DNA from: JBPOJN01 sp052033505
Lineage (GTDB): Bacteria; UBA10199; JACPAL01; GCA-016699445
Assembly: GCA_052033505.1 (NCBI GenBank)
Contig: JBPOJN010000042.1
Coordinates: forward strand, 13,812-77,811
Length of the DNA stretch: 64,000 nt
Reading direction: 5' to 3'
The notes below the pieces were generated by a model. The model did not search any database. It saw only the letters and a program-made list of their open reading frames with translations, and was not told where the DNA came from. Shown here piece after piece: positions 1 to 8,584 of the stretch. Positions within the stretch are counted from its first letter, which is position 1. The number at the start of each line of letters is the position of its first letter. A program made the translations under genes and the position numbers.

Positions 1-2
1 GA

Positions 3-368
3 AGAGCGCCTGATCTCGTTGGGACGACTCAGCTCAATGATGGAAACTGGCATTTGTTAACAATGACTTATGATAGTGCCAACGGGCTTTTGAGAGTTTA
101 TTGCGATGGTGCTCTGGACGGGCAAACGACAGTAGCTTCGCCGACACCGATCGTGAACAGCGAAGAATCAATTAGCATCGGTCGCTACTATGATGAAGCG
201 ACTCCACCGGTTGCTCAGTCAACAGGTTGGCAAGGGGATGTTACAAATGTCCGTATGACGGGCCGCGTTCTTGATCCCCTGAATTATGTCGGAAAAAACG
301 AGCAATGTACCCAGTTGGCCGAGAACGGACAAGTGCTTCCCGCGGGTTCCCCCTGTCTTACCGAGTAA
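3..368 (+). CDS. LamG/concanavalin A-like domain protein, 5'-truncated by window edge
   Basis: The reading frame is already open at the left edge, so only about 121 C-terminal residues are visible. They carry the typical LamG/ConA-like lectin signature: NDGNWH followed by a Thr-Met-Thr-Tyr-Asp strand and the YCDGAL turn, i.e. the usual 'DG.WH...Y....L..YVDG' pattern of Laminin_G_3 domains, then an SIGRYYD strand. Such domains bind glycans or other ligands on secreted proteins. The tail has two cysteines (CTQLAENG...SPC) that may form a disulfide, which suits an exported protein. The gene converges on the Wzi-like gene and their ends overlap by 11 bp. Fold assignment is by motif; the function of the full protein cannot be judged. 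Confidence 0.7.
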   Translation, partial: RAPDLVGTTQLNDGNWHLLTMTYDSANGLLRVYCDGALDGQTTVASPTPIVNSEESISIGRYYDEATPPVAQSTGWQGDVTNVRMTGRVLDPLNYVGKNEQCTQLAENGQVLPAGSPCLTE

Positions 369-2010
369 AGTTGACGCCAAGCATAGCGGTGACGTTGTTT
401 CCCCTGTTGCTGCGTACAAAACCTGCATTCCAAACGTGCTCATAGCCTGCACCCATTTCCACTCTAATTTTTTTGGTACAGCGCCAAGAGAGGTTTGTTC
501 GACCGCGGAAGCGGTGTTCTGCCGGATTGTTTTGAGTCTGGATGATATCGATCAACTCCGAGCCTGAGAGGAGGGCGCCGAAATGATCGCTGTCCCGTCT
601 TTCGTAGCTCAAGAGAGTCGTCCAGCGTGATGAAGGGTTGATGTCGTAATTTATTTTGGCGGCAATGCTGTCTCCATCGGGGCCGAGTTCGGATCCGAGA
701 ATACGTCCGTTGAGCACGTGGCCCGAGAGGTATCGCCCATGCCTATAAACCCCTCCGGGTATGTGTTGATACTCGAACCTGAGATCCAAATCCCCTTCGT
801 TGGTCAAGGTCGGAAAGTAGAGACCGAAAGCATAGGCCGCGTTATCTTCGAAGAGAACTTTTAGTTCCTTATTCATGTCCTCAAATCCGATTTCCCCATA
901 CACAACCGCATTGCGCACAAAAGGCAGGGTCAGCCGGGCGTCGAGACTAAACAGTCGGTTGGTGTCCGCCGTTTGCTGTTTGTTTTTAGTAAAGGCGCTG
1001 AAAACTCCGGTGAATTCTCCGATGGCCTCGGCGACGCTGGGATCGTCTGCTCCCCGTCCTCCCATCGTGATGGCGTGATTTAGGCCCATTTCCAGGAATG
1101 AAAATGGTTTCAGCGTCCATTTAAATCCTGAAAGGATGGCCCTCGGCAGAATCCTCTCGGGGCCTAAGTCCGCGAAGAAAACCTGGATGGCATTCAATCC
1201 CAGATGCCGGAAAATCCAAGGGAGGAAAAAAGGAGAAGAATTTCCCAACTTGATCATGTCGAGGGGTCTTGCGTTATTGGAAAATAGCAATCCTCCAAAC
1301 TCTCCTTGGCCCCAAACGAGCGAGTCCCGTCCGGCTTGGATTTCGAAATTTTTGTAGGCGAATTTTCCGTAAAGTTGTTGAAAGGCTGCGTTGATTTTGT
1401 TGGATCCCGTGTTCGGTACTAAAACCTCAAGTCTGGGGCGGACGTAAAGAGAGGCATATTTCGTGAGCTGGGCTACGTGAGCCGTTTCCAACCCTAGAGT
1501 ATTCCCATCGACGTAATGTCGACCTTCTCGATAGGCAACCAGAGGGTTGATACGTGCCTCGATCTCGCCGAGGCCGTTTTGTTGAGGCACGGCGCGGGAG
1601 GGGCTATCCAGAAACGTATAATCAAAACGAACGGACTCCAGAGGATAGATTCGAAGTGTTTTGGGGCTATCGGATAATTCTTCTCGGTAGTCGCTTTTGA
1701 GACGTCTTAGTAAATCATCGATTGCGATGACTTTTGAAATTTCGCGGTCATCCGGCGTCAAAAGGCCCCTGTCTTCTGAATTTTTCTCCGCTTCTAGGAT
1801 CATCCTCGCAATTTCTTTCCGACTCCAAGGCCTTTGTCCGTAAATCGCGTCTTTGATGAGACCGAAGGCAATGAGTTTATCGAGGTCGCGATAAACAGAA
1901 TCATCCACCGGTACGTTGGAGGTACTGTAAGCGCTGGCCGAAAGAGATGAAGGCAATGCAGTGATAAGGATCAAAGAGAGAAAAACAATCAGAGCCCCGG
2001 AACTTTTCAT
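358..2010 (-). CDS. Wzi-like capsule-assembly family outer-membrane beta-barrel protein
   Basis: About 550 residues with an N-terminal signal peptide (MKSSG, hydrophobic core, SLSAS). A short helical segment with PWSRKEIARM follows, then a long barrel-like region of alternating strands. The stretch RDSLVWGQGEFGGLL followed by NARPLDMIKL is the hallmark of the Caps_assemb_Wzi family, whose E. coli member anchors group 1 capsule at the outer membrane. Here the partner could be a polysaccharide or a lipid. The ATG at 2010 was chosen because it overlaps the TGA of the upstream exporter (ATGA), implying translational coupling; a TTG-type start seven codons upstream is less likely. It is the last gene of the lipid operon, which suggests an outer-membrane role linked to the exported product. 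Confidence 0.75.
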   Translation of the reverse strand: MKSSGALIVFLSLILITALPSSLSASAYSTSNVPVDDSVYRDLDKLIAFGLIKDAIYGQRPWSRKEIARMILEAEKNSEDRGLLTPDDREISKVIAIDDLLRRLKSDYREELSDSPKTLRIYPLESVRFDYTFLDSPSRAVPQQNGLGEIEARINPLVAYREGRHYVDGNTLGLETAHVAQLTKYASLYVRPRLEVLVPNTGSNKINAAFQQLYGKFAYKNFEIQAGRDSLVWGQGEFGGLLFSNNARPLDMIKLGNSSPFFLPWIFRHLGLNAIQVFFADLGPERILPRAILSGFKWTLKPFSFLEMGLNHAITMGGRGADDPSVAEAIGEFTGVFSAFTKNKQQTADTNRLFSLDARLTLPFVRNAVVYGEIGFEDMNKELKVLFEDNAAYAFGLYFPTLTNEGDLDLRFEYQHIPGGVYRHGRYLSGHVLNGRILGSELGPDGDSIAAKINYDINPSSRWTTLLSYERRDSDHFGALLSGSELIDIIQTQNNPAEHRFRGRTNLSWRCTKKIRVEMGAGYEHVWNAGFVRSNRGNNVTAMLGVNFTR

Positions 2011-4439
2011 TTCTTCGCCTTCGTCACCCACTGCAGGAAGGGTGGGAACCAGACCAAGGTCGTGATCGTGCAGATCAAAATGCCGACGAAGCAGAGCAGT
2101 CCGAAGGAGCGGATGCCGCCCATGTCTGCGAATCCGAGGGAGCCGAACCCGACCAGGGTTGTGATCGCGGCGCCTAAGATGGGGCGGAAGCTGACGGAAT
2201 AGCTTTTACGGAGCGAGTCGGAGCGGTTGTCCATCACGCGCTGGAAGAGATGCACGCCGTAGTCGTCGGCCGTTCCCAAGATGATCGGGATCGCGGCGAG
2301 ATTGATGATGTTGAAAGGTATATTCAAGAGCCCCATCCAGCCCACGGTAGCAGCGAGCCCTATCAAGAGCGGTGACATGACCAGGAACGTGAGTTTTAGC
2401 GATTTGAAATTAAACCAAAGCGCCAGGATGATCATGCCGACCGTGAAGAGTACGACGTAGCGCGACTCGCGGAAGAGTAGGTCGACAATTTCATAGAAAA
2501 CCGTGGATTCGCCCGAGGAAAAAAATGGTCCCTTGCAATCCGTGCATTGCGTCCCGCGGATTTCCTCCACGAACCTCATGAAACGGTCGGTCCGCGTGGT
2601 GTCGAAGTTCGGGAAAATGAAGACCAAGCGTCCCACCGATCCTTCGCGGTCCATGAATTTCTGGCGGATTTGTTCCGGGACGTCTTCATAGGTGATTTTC
2701 TTGGGCGACAACATCGGCATCATTTCGTCGTAGGATTTTTGTTCTTCGGCGTTCAAAACCCGCTTGATTTGGGGCGTGAAGAGTTTGCGGATCTCTTCGA
2801 TCTTCCGCATTTTCTCTTCTTGGTGATCGGGGACGAAGTCGCCCAAGGACAACACGCCCTTGATGGTTGTGCCTTGGGGTGAGGCTTCATTTTTCTTCTG
2901 CACCGCGCGCAGCGCCGCCGCAGCTTTCTTCGCGTCGTCAAAATCAGAGGCGAGGCCCACTTCGGGGTTCACCGTGTGATTGAAAATACCGTCGATCTTG
3001 CGGTCCAGATCCTTGGTCTCTTGTTGTCCTAGGATGTGGTTTAAGTTGTAGTCAAAATAGGGACGGCCTTTCAACAGCATGAGCAGCGGCGCGAGGAGTA
3101 GGAAAGACGTGAGGACGAGGTTTTTCTTCGAGAACAGCCAGCGCATCCAGCCCCTCGAAAAATGCTGATCGTCGGCACTCCATTCCTTTGGCCCTTCTTT
3201 CACCGTAATTTTTTCGGGCCAACGTCTTTCGGTCAGGATGACGAGCGGGGCAAACAGCAGGATGAAAGACGCCGCGCAGAGGATGATGCCGACGCCGGAA
3301 ATGATACCCATCTCGTGCAAGGCCTTGAAGCGCGTGAGTCCCAGCGAAAAGAAAGCCGCGGACGTGGTCGAGGACGCCGCGATGAAGGCCCCGCCCAAGT
3401 GTCCGATGGATTCGATCAAGGCCTTCTCGGTCGGCTCTCCCAAGATACGGTGCCGGCGGTATTCGGAATAAAAATGGATGCCGTAGTCGGCGGCCAACCC
3501 CAAGAGAATCGCGCAGCAAGCGGAGCTGAAGAGGTTCAAGGAACCGAAAAGCGCGTAGGCCATGCCTAAGGACCAAAAACTGCTAATGGTGAGTGGGATC
3601 CCGATCAAGGTTACGGCCCTCTTCCGGCGGAAATGGAAAATCAGGTAGAGGATAGAACCCACGAACGACAGGACGGAGACAAATTTAGCGTCGTCCAGGA
3701 GGATTTGTTTCTGCGTGAGTTGCTTGATGTAGGGACCGGTCAGCCGGACGTTTAAGGACGCGTCGTAAGAATGTGGATTCAGTTCCGCGATGACCCCCTG
3801 AATTTTCCCCAGAAATTCTTGGGTTTTCGCGACGTCGGTGGATCGCCAATCCGGCTTGATGAACGAAGCGAAAAGGGTGCCGGCCTTGTTTTGGTAATGT
3901 TTGTTGGGCGAGAGATAAGCGGCGTATTTGCCCTGCAGGTCCTGGATCTCGTTCTCCAAAGCGTCGCCGCTGGATTCGAAATCGATGTAGAGGCGCGTTT
4001 TCTTCAACTTCTCCTGTTCGATGCGTCTTTCGATGCGGTTGTGGAGATCGTCCAAGTCATCGAGAGACAGGAAGAGTAGCGAAGATTTCCGAAAAAAATC
4101 GATCGGGGTTTCGTCGTCGATATAACGAAGCTGAAAGTCGGGATGAGCCGCAAGACGGGTTTTCAAGTCCCCTAAAAAACGAACGGCGGCTTCCGGCGAC
4201 TGGGTTTCCACGGCGACGACGATGAAGCTCGCGCCTCCGACGGTTTTTTCCAAAGTCTTGGCCTGCTGAACGACCGGGTTGTCTTCCGGCAGCAGATCGC
4301 TGAAATTCGTGCGGATCTGGAGGCGTTGGATTGCCAAGAGCGAAATGAGGGTAAGCAACGCGCCCAGGAGCAGAACAAATTTCGGGTACTTGATCGACCA
4401 GCGCACGAAGTCCGAAATTTTTCTTTCCAGGAAAGGCAT
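2007..4439 (-). CDS. MMPL/RND-superfamily exporter (hydrophobic or lipid substrate)
   Basis: About 810 residues with RND topology. TM1 lies near residues 18-36 and is followed by a periplasmic loop beginning with IRTNFSDLLPEDNP, a hallmark of MMPL/HpnN-type exporters. Two six-helix bundles follow, each with the motif pair GLAADYGIHF and GTADDYGVHLF (TM4 Asp-Tyr-Gly). Relatives (MmpL, HpnN) move lipids such as hopanoids across the envelope by proton motive force. The ATG at 4439 was chosen over an upstream in-frame start because the upstream gene stops at 4475. The gene sits after lipid-synthesis genes and is coupled by ATGA to the Wzi-like gene, so export of the lipid made by this operon is the natural reading. 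The substrate is inference. Confidence 0.85.
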   Translation of the reverse strand: MPFLERKISDFVRWSIKYPKFVLLLGALLTLISLLAIQRLQIRTNFSDLLPEDNPVVQQAKTLEKTVGGASFIVVAVETQSPEAAVRFLGDLKTRLAAHPDFQLRYIDDETPIDFFRKSSLLFLSLDDLDDLHNRIERRIEQEKLKKTRLYIDFESSGDALENEIQDLQGKYAAYLSPNKHYQNKAGTLFASFIKPDWRSTDVAKTQEFLGKIQGVIAELNPHSYDASLNVRLTGPYIKQLTQKQILLDDAKFVSVLSFVGSILYLIFHFRRKRAVTLIGIPLTISSFWSLGMAYALFGSLNLFSSACCAILLGLAADYGIHFYSEYRRHRILGEPTEKALIESIGHLGGAFIAASSTTSAAFFSLGLTRFKALHEMGIISGVGIILCAASFILLFAPLVILTERRWPEKITVKEGPKEWSADDQHFSRGWMRWLFSKKNLVLTSFLLLAPLLMLLKGRPYFDYNLNHILGQQETKDLDRKIDGIFNHTVNPEVGLASDFDDAKKAAAALRAVQKKNEASPQGTTIKGVLSLGDFVPDHQEEKMRKIEEIRKLFTPQIKRVLNAEEQKSYDEMMPMLSPKKITYEDVPEQIRQKFMDREGSVGRLVFIFPNFDTTRTDRFMRFVEEIRGTQCTDCKGPFFSSGESTVFYEIVDLLFRESRYVVLFTVGMIILALWFNFKSLKLTFLVMSPLLIGLAATVGWMGLLNIPFNIINLAAIPIILGTADDYGVHLFQRVMDNRSDSLRKSYSVSFRPILGAAITTLVGFGSLGFADMGGIRSFGLLCFVGILICTITTLVWFPPFLQWVTKAKK

Positions 4440-4474
4440 GAGGCCGTGAGGGGTAGCGGATTGGCCCCGCGAGA

Positions 4475-5383
4475 TCAATTGGAATGAAGAAGCGCCTTGC
4501 GCGGTCCGAATAAGACGCGGCTTAAGCACATGGCGAGAACCACGTAAGTGACGCCGACGATCAGGTCGATGACGTAGTGGTGGTTTAAATAGACGGCCGA
4601 AAACCACATCCAGACCATGAAGACGCCTAAGTAGGGCGAGAGCTTACGGAACGACCTAAGCGACCACAGGAAGGTCAGTGTGGGAAATCCCGCGTGCATG
4701 GATGGGATCGCTCCGTAAAGCCAGGCGCTTTTGGCGTAAATATTCTGAAAGTAGGGAAAATGCAGTAGCTGGTCGAACCGCACCATGCCCGCGGCTTGGG
4801 GTACGAACGACCAATCTCCGGGATGAAATCCATACTGCGCGACGTACCAAGGCGGCGCGACCGGCAGAAGAATATAAGTCGCGAAAGCCATGAGGTTTAT
4901 GAGCAGGAAGGTCGCGTTGAACAGTCGTCCTTCGCGGTGGTTTTTACGCCACATCAAGAAAGAAAAAGAGATCGGGACGACGACGTGCATCGCGTAGGCC
5001 AGGGACGCGAATACGTCGAGTATCGTATGCGTGTGCCGGGCCAGAATTTCATTCAGCGTTTGTGGTGGATGCCCGAAGCCGAAGAGAAGGAGTTCGAGCT
5101 TGTAGGGCCCCTCGACGTGAATATGGCCCGCCGAAGTCTTGGGGAAAATACGCAAAAAATCGTACAGGATTCCGAAGAGGGCCATCGGCGAAAAATCGAT
5201 CGCGAACTGGCGCGACTTCGGGTGTAAAAAATAACACGAGACGAGGAATCCCGCTAAAAACAAATGCTCCAACCTCAGTCCCATCGTTTTTTGGATCAGT
5301 AAAAAATAAAGCAAGGCCAAAGCGATCGGGACGATATTCGCGACGGGAATCAGGGGATTTTTAGGGGCGTTTTGAGAGGTCAT
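4475..5383 (-). CDS. PAP2-superfamily inositol-phosphotransferase-like membrane enzyme
   Basis: 302 residues with about six membrane segments. The PAP2/AUR1 catalytic motifs are clear: IPSMHAGFP (Ser228, His230) and NHHYVIDLIVG (His269, Asp273). This SxxH + HYxxD arrangement is that of the PAP2_3 / inositol phosphorylceramide synthase (AUR1/IPT1) group, which transfers a phospho-head group between lipids; plain lipid phosphatases also share the fold. The gene lies 10 bp downstream of the lipid-kinase gene and 35 bp upstream of the MMPL exporter. In this context it probably attaches or removes a head group on the ether or other complex lipid. Head group and direction of the reaction are unknown. 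Confidence 0.8.
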   Translation of the reverse strand: MTSQNAPKNPLIPVANIVPIALALLYFLLIQKTMGLRLEHLFLAGFLVSCYFLHPKSRQFAIDFSPMALFGILYDFLRIFPKTSAGHIHVEGPYKLELLLFGFGHPPQTLNEILARHTHTILDVFASLAYAMHVVVPISFSFLMWRKNHREGRLFNATFLLINLMAFATYILLPVAPPWYVAQYGFHPGDWSFVPQAAGMVRFDQLLHFPYFQNIYAKSAWLYGAIPSMHAGFPTLTFLWSLRSFRKLSPYLGVFMVWMWFSAVYLNHHYVIDLIVGVTYVVLAMCLSRVLFGPRKALLHSN

Positions 5384-5392
5384 GACGACTCT

Positions 5393-6361
5393 TTAAAAAA
5401 TGACGTTCAAGGCTTGCGGCAATATATCCATTTCGGCCGGAAGCGTGCCCAAGGCCTCGCCGTCGATCTCCACGCCGACCGACGCGTTTTCGGCTTTTAA
5501 GATGACCGAGGAGACGCGTTCGGTCACGACGCCGGAAACTCGGTGAAAGAGCTTCTGATAAAGCTTCATCAGACTGTACGGGATTTTGTAAAAAGCGAAA
5601 TCCGGTATCACGATCAAGTCCAGGCATCCGTCCGCGAGGTCGGCGCGCGCGGCGATCGGCATCCCACCTCCGAAGTAGCGGCCGTTGGCGACGACGACGG
5701 CCAAGGGTTTTTCGGGGAATACGAGTGGTTTTTTGGTTTCCGCTTTCTGGGACATTTTGACCGTGATCGGCCGTGGCTTCCAAGCCCTGCGGCTGTCTAG
5801 CGTGGCGCCCAGGTAAGCGAGTTTTTTGCCGAGCAGCGTGCGGAAACGTCCCACGCGCTTGATGACCTCCGCGCTTAAGCCCGCGCTCGCGATATTGACG
5901 AAGAGGCGCGTCTTGGGGCCGCCCATGCTTTGGAACGAAATCCGTCCCACATCGATCTTGCGGGCCTTGCGCGTGGCGAGAATGTGGATCTGTTGGTCGA
6001 TGTCGGCGGGGATGCCTAAGGTCTTGATGAAATCCATGCCCGTACCGACGCCGATGATGCCTAAAGTCGGTCGTGAGGCTGCGTCGAGATGCGATGTGTC
6101 CAGCCGTGCTGAGTCTTTCTTCTCGAAGAGACCGTTGACGACCTCGCTGACGGTGCCGTCGCCGCCGTAGGCCACGACAAGATCATAACCGTTCGCGCGC
6201 GCCTCCGCTGCCAGGCATTCGGCGTGACCGATGGAGGTCGACATTTCGAACGAGAAATCACCCAGGCGCTTTTGTAGTTCCGCGGCCACATGGGGCCACT
6301 GGGTGCGGCCAGTGTTGCCTCCGGCGTAAGGATTTACCACGACGAAAACTTTTCGTTTCAT
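5393..6361 (-). CDS. Diacylglycerol/sphingosine-kinase family lipid kinase (YegS/DgkB-like)
   Basis: 322 residues, the usual size of the DAGK catalytic family. The N-terminal VVVNPYAGG and YGGDGTVSEVVNGL (GGDGT at 66-70, nucleotide binding) are diagnostic. GVGTGMDF and the C-terminal region with ADLADGCLDL and EIDGEAL complete the fold. The expected reaction is ATP-dependent phosphorylation of a lipid hydroxyl (diacylglycerol, alkylacylglycerol or a sphingoid base) on the inner membrane. The ATG at 6361 overlaps the stop of the upstream AGPS-like gene (ATGA), so the two are likely translated together. The neighbours make an ether-glycerolipid substrate plausible, but substrate choice cannot be read from the sequence. 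Confidence 0.9.
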   Translation of the reverse strand: MKRKVFVVVNPYAGGNTGRTQWPHVAAELQKRLGDFSFEMSTSIGHAECLAAEARANGYDLVVAYGGDGTVSEVVNGLFEKKDSARLDTSHLDAASRPTLGIIGVGTGMDFIKTLGIPADIDQQIHILATRKARKIDVGRISFQSMGGPKTRLFVNIASAGLSAEVIKRVGRFRTLLGKKLAYLGATLDSRRAWKPRPITVKMSQKAETKKPLVFPEKPLAVVVANGRYFGGGMPIAARADLADGCLDLIVIPDFAFYKIPYSLMKLYQKLFHRVSGVVTERVSSVILKAENASVGVEIDGEALGTLPAEMDILPQALNVIF

Positions 6362-6963
6362 AAGACGTGCACCGTTCCCCGCGATTTTTGAACCAGGCGT
6401 TTCAAGGCCGCGATCTCCGCTTCCAATCGCGCCCCCGGGCCGACGAGCGCCAATTTAAGCTGAGAGTCTCGTGTCTCCGCCTCCATCATAAAAAGCGGCC
6501 GGAGACCACTGTTTGAAAGGTCTTTGAGAAAGTTTCTTTTCTGTGTTTCGGTTTTGAATGTGATCGAAACATCGCGCCGTGCCGGAGGAAAAGGGCAGAT
6601 GCGAAAAATGCCTTCGACGATGCGCCCGTAAGCGTTTCCCGAGCCGATGAAGATTTGTTTCAAATCCGGCCCTGTGGCTGCGCGCGGGACTTTTTTTGTC
6701 CTAATGTTTTTTTTCTTCCAGACGGCCGTGAGGGATAAGCAGATGTCGTCGATCTCACCGTAACGGGGCGCATAATGGTTCGCGGCGCGGAGGGCTAAAG
6801 CTTGGCCCAAGGTTTTCACCTTCGAATCGGCAGGCAGGTAGCCCAGCGTAAATCCTTGCAGGTTCAATTCATATTCGAGAACCCCGATGTCGCGGTCGGC
6901 GGAGGCGTGCACCAAGAGATTGACGGCGTCGACGACGAGAGGTTTGGCATCACGGGGTTTCAT
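6358..6963 (-). CDS. AGPS/GlcD-like partial FAD-binding-domain protein
   Basis: 201 residues that look like half of an FAD_binding_4 (PCMH-type) oxidoreductase. LEYELNLQGFTLGYLPADS, APRYGEIDD, ATGPDLKQIFIGSGNAYG and RICPFPPARRD match in order the second part of the FAD domain of the next gene (TMGHYPSS, SSKYGKIED, LFIGNEGTLG, FRVFPLPETT). The N-terminal FAD-binding subdomain and the C-terminal substrate domain are both missing. It is embedded in the operon by ATGA overlaps at both ends, so it is not random debris. It may be a regulatory or structural partner of the AGPS-like enzyme, like GlcE beside GlcD, or a decaying duplicate under translational coupling. Confidence 0.7.
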   Translation of the reverse strand: MKPRDAKPLVVDAVNLLVHASADRDIGVLEYELNLQGFTLGYLPADSKVKTLGQALALRAANHYAPRYGEIDDICLSLTAVWKKKNIRTKKVPRAATGPDLKQIFIGSGNAYGRIVEGIFRICPFPPARRDVSITFKTETQKRNFLKDLSNSGLRPLFMMEAETRDSQLKLALVGPGARLEAEIAALKRLVQKSRGTVHVL

Positions 6964-8501
6964 GCGTGAAGCCCCATCTTGCCCGGGTTCATAATGCCCT
7001 TCGGGTCGAGTTTCTTTTTCAAGGTCCTGTAGAAATCCATCCCGGCCCCCAGCTCGCGCGGCAGGAATTTTCCTTTTAGAAATCCGATACCGTGATGGTG
7101 GCTGATCGTTCCGCCGGCCTTAAGGCACGCTTCCATGGCGTCCCGCCACATGCGCACGTAGAGGTCTCGATTTTCTTCGTGGTTCTTTTTCTTGCCCACG
7201 AGCGTGAAGTAAATCGAACATCCCTCGGGATACGCATGGGAAAAATGGGCCAACGTCAGCACCTGCGGCATCAAGGCTTGTCTCATGGCATCATACAGTC
7301 CCATGAGCCGATCCCAAGTCGTGGCGACTTCGATCGTGTCGACGACGGCGTCTTGATCCCAAAGAGGAACGAGTTTGAAAGACGCGCTATAGCGGTGATT
7401 GAGCCAATGTAATCCCGGACCTTCGCCTTGATCCCGCCCGCCCTGGCTAAGGCAAATCTCCAAGGCTTCGGCCTCATGAGCGCGCGCGACGTGGGCTTCG
7501 CCTTCAAAAGCCAGGACCAGCATGGCTTTTTGCGACAAACCTTCCATAGCTTTTTGGACCCACGTCGGTTTTTTCAGGAGTAACGCATACAAACGGCCCG
7601 AAGAGCTTCCGGAGGAGTGGCCGGAAGAATGAGCTGCATCGCCTGATTGTTTCTGGCCGTATCGCAGTAAAATCGTATCGAGCGGATCATACAGCCGCAC
7701 GACGGAAGGTTTCAGGCCGGATTGCATGATGAGGCGAATGGCCTCCGACGCTTTCGCGACGTTCGCGAAAAGCACCCCGCGGTAGAGTGTCGTTTCCGGG
7801 AGAGGAAACACGCGGAAGCGGCCGCGGGTCAGGATGCCGAGCGTGCCTTCGTTTCCGATGAAAAGATCTTGAGAGCGGATTTTGGGGAAGCCGGGAACCG
7901 GCGCACCCATGCGGACCAAACGCCCGGAGGGCAATACGACTTCCACTCCTTCCGCCATGTCTTCGATTTTTCCGTATTTGGAGGAAAGTTGCCCGGCCGA
8001 TCGGGCCGCTAGATAGCCGCCGATCGAGGCGCAGAACAACGACGAAGGGTAATGCCCCATCGTGTATCCCTTTTCGTTCAGTTCCAATTCCAAATGATGC
8101 CCGATCACGCCCGCCTCCGCGGTCACGGAAAACTTGCCGTTTTTTTCGACGACGGGACTGATCGCGTTCATGCGGCTCAAATCGAGCACGATGCCGCCGT
8201 GAAGCGGCACGGTGCCTCCAGCAACTCCCGAACCCGCGCCATAGGGTACGATGGGTGTTTTGGTGCGCGAGGCGAGTTTTACGATCTTCATGACTTCGGC
8301 TGCGTTTTTCGGGCGTACGATCACGTCCGGGAGATGGAGCTTTTTACCGGCCTTCCGATCCAACACGCAGCCCGTCATCGTATCGGCCGAATACAGAAGG
8401 CGATTCGGCGCGTCGGTGAAGACGCGCGAAGGGCCGACGATGCGCGCGAGATTTTTCCGAAGAGAGTTCCGTGACGTCACAGGGTTAAGCTTTATGGTCA
8501 A
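6960..8501 (-). CDS. FAD-linked oxidase, alkyldihydroxyacetonephosphate synthase (AGPS)-like
   Basis: 513 residues. The FAD-binding domain has PYGAGSGVAGG, SLFCASIGGYLAARSAGQ, KYGKIED and IGNEGTLGILT. The C-terminus has ISHHHGIGF (His468-470) and LDPKGIMNPGKMG. The triple histidine near the end is characteristic of alkylglycerone-phosphate synthase, which swaps the acyl group of acyl-DHAP for a fatty alcohol to create the ether bond; GlcD/lactate oxidases are the alternative. The start is uncertain: the assigned start is a TTG and a GTG lies seven codons later. First gene of the leftward operon, divergent from glpD, which interconverts G3P and DHAP, a suggestive pairing for ether-lipid synthesis. 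Confidence 0.8.
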   Translation of the reverse strand: MTIKLNPVTSRNSLRKNLARIVGPSRVFTDAPNRLLYSADTMTGCVLDRKAGKKLHLPDVIVRPKNAAEVMKIVKLASRTKTPIVPYGAGSGVAGGTVPLHGGIVLDLSRMNAISPVVEKNGKFSVTAEAGVIGHHLELELNEKGYTMGHYPSSLFCASIGGYLAARSAGQLSSKYGKIEDMAEGVEVVLPSGRLVRMGAPVPGFPKIRSQDLFIGNEGTLGILTRGRFRVFPLPETTLYRGVLFANVAKASEAIRLIMQSGLKPSVVRLYDPLDTILLRYGQKQSGDAAHSSGHSSGSSSGRLYALLLKKPTWVQKAMEGLSQKAMLVLAFEGEAHVARAHEAEALEICLSQGGRDQGEGPGLHWLNHRYSASFKLVPLWDQDAVVDTIEVATTWDRLMGLYDAMRQALMPQVLTLAHFSHAYPEGCSIYFTLVGKKKNHEENRDLYVRMWRDAMEACLKAGGTISHHHGIGFLKGKFLPRELGAGMDFYRTLKKKLDPKGIMNPGKMGLHA

Positions 8502-8541
8502 TTTTTACGGAAGCGTCACTTAAATTTTAGGATGCGAGATC

Positions 8542-8570
8542 GGTTGAGTTTTATTTTTTCCCTGTATAAG
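8542..8570 (+). promoter_or_regulatory. Candidate promoter for glpD in the divergent intergenic region
   Basis: In the 83-bp gap between the AGPS operon and glpD, GGTTGA (8542-8547) and TATAAG (8565-8570) are separated by 17 bp, a reasonable sigma-70-like spacing with a weak -35 box. Transcription would start about 8 nt before the ATG at 8585, giving a nearly leaderless mRNA. That fits the lack of a Shine-Dalgarno sequence before glpD. No operator palindrome was evident. Confidence 0.3.
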
Positions 8571-8584
8571 AGCTGTAGCCCTCC

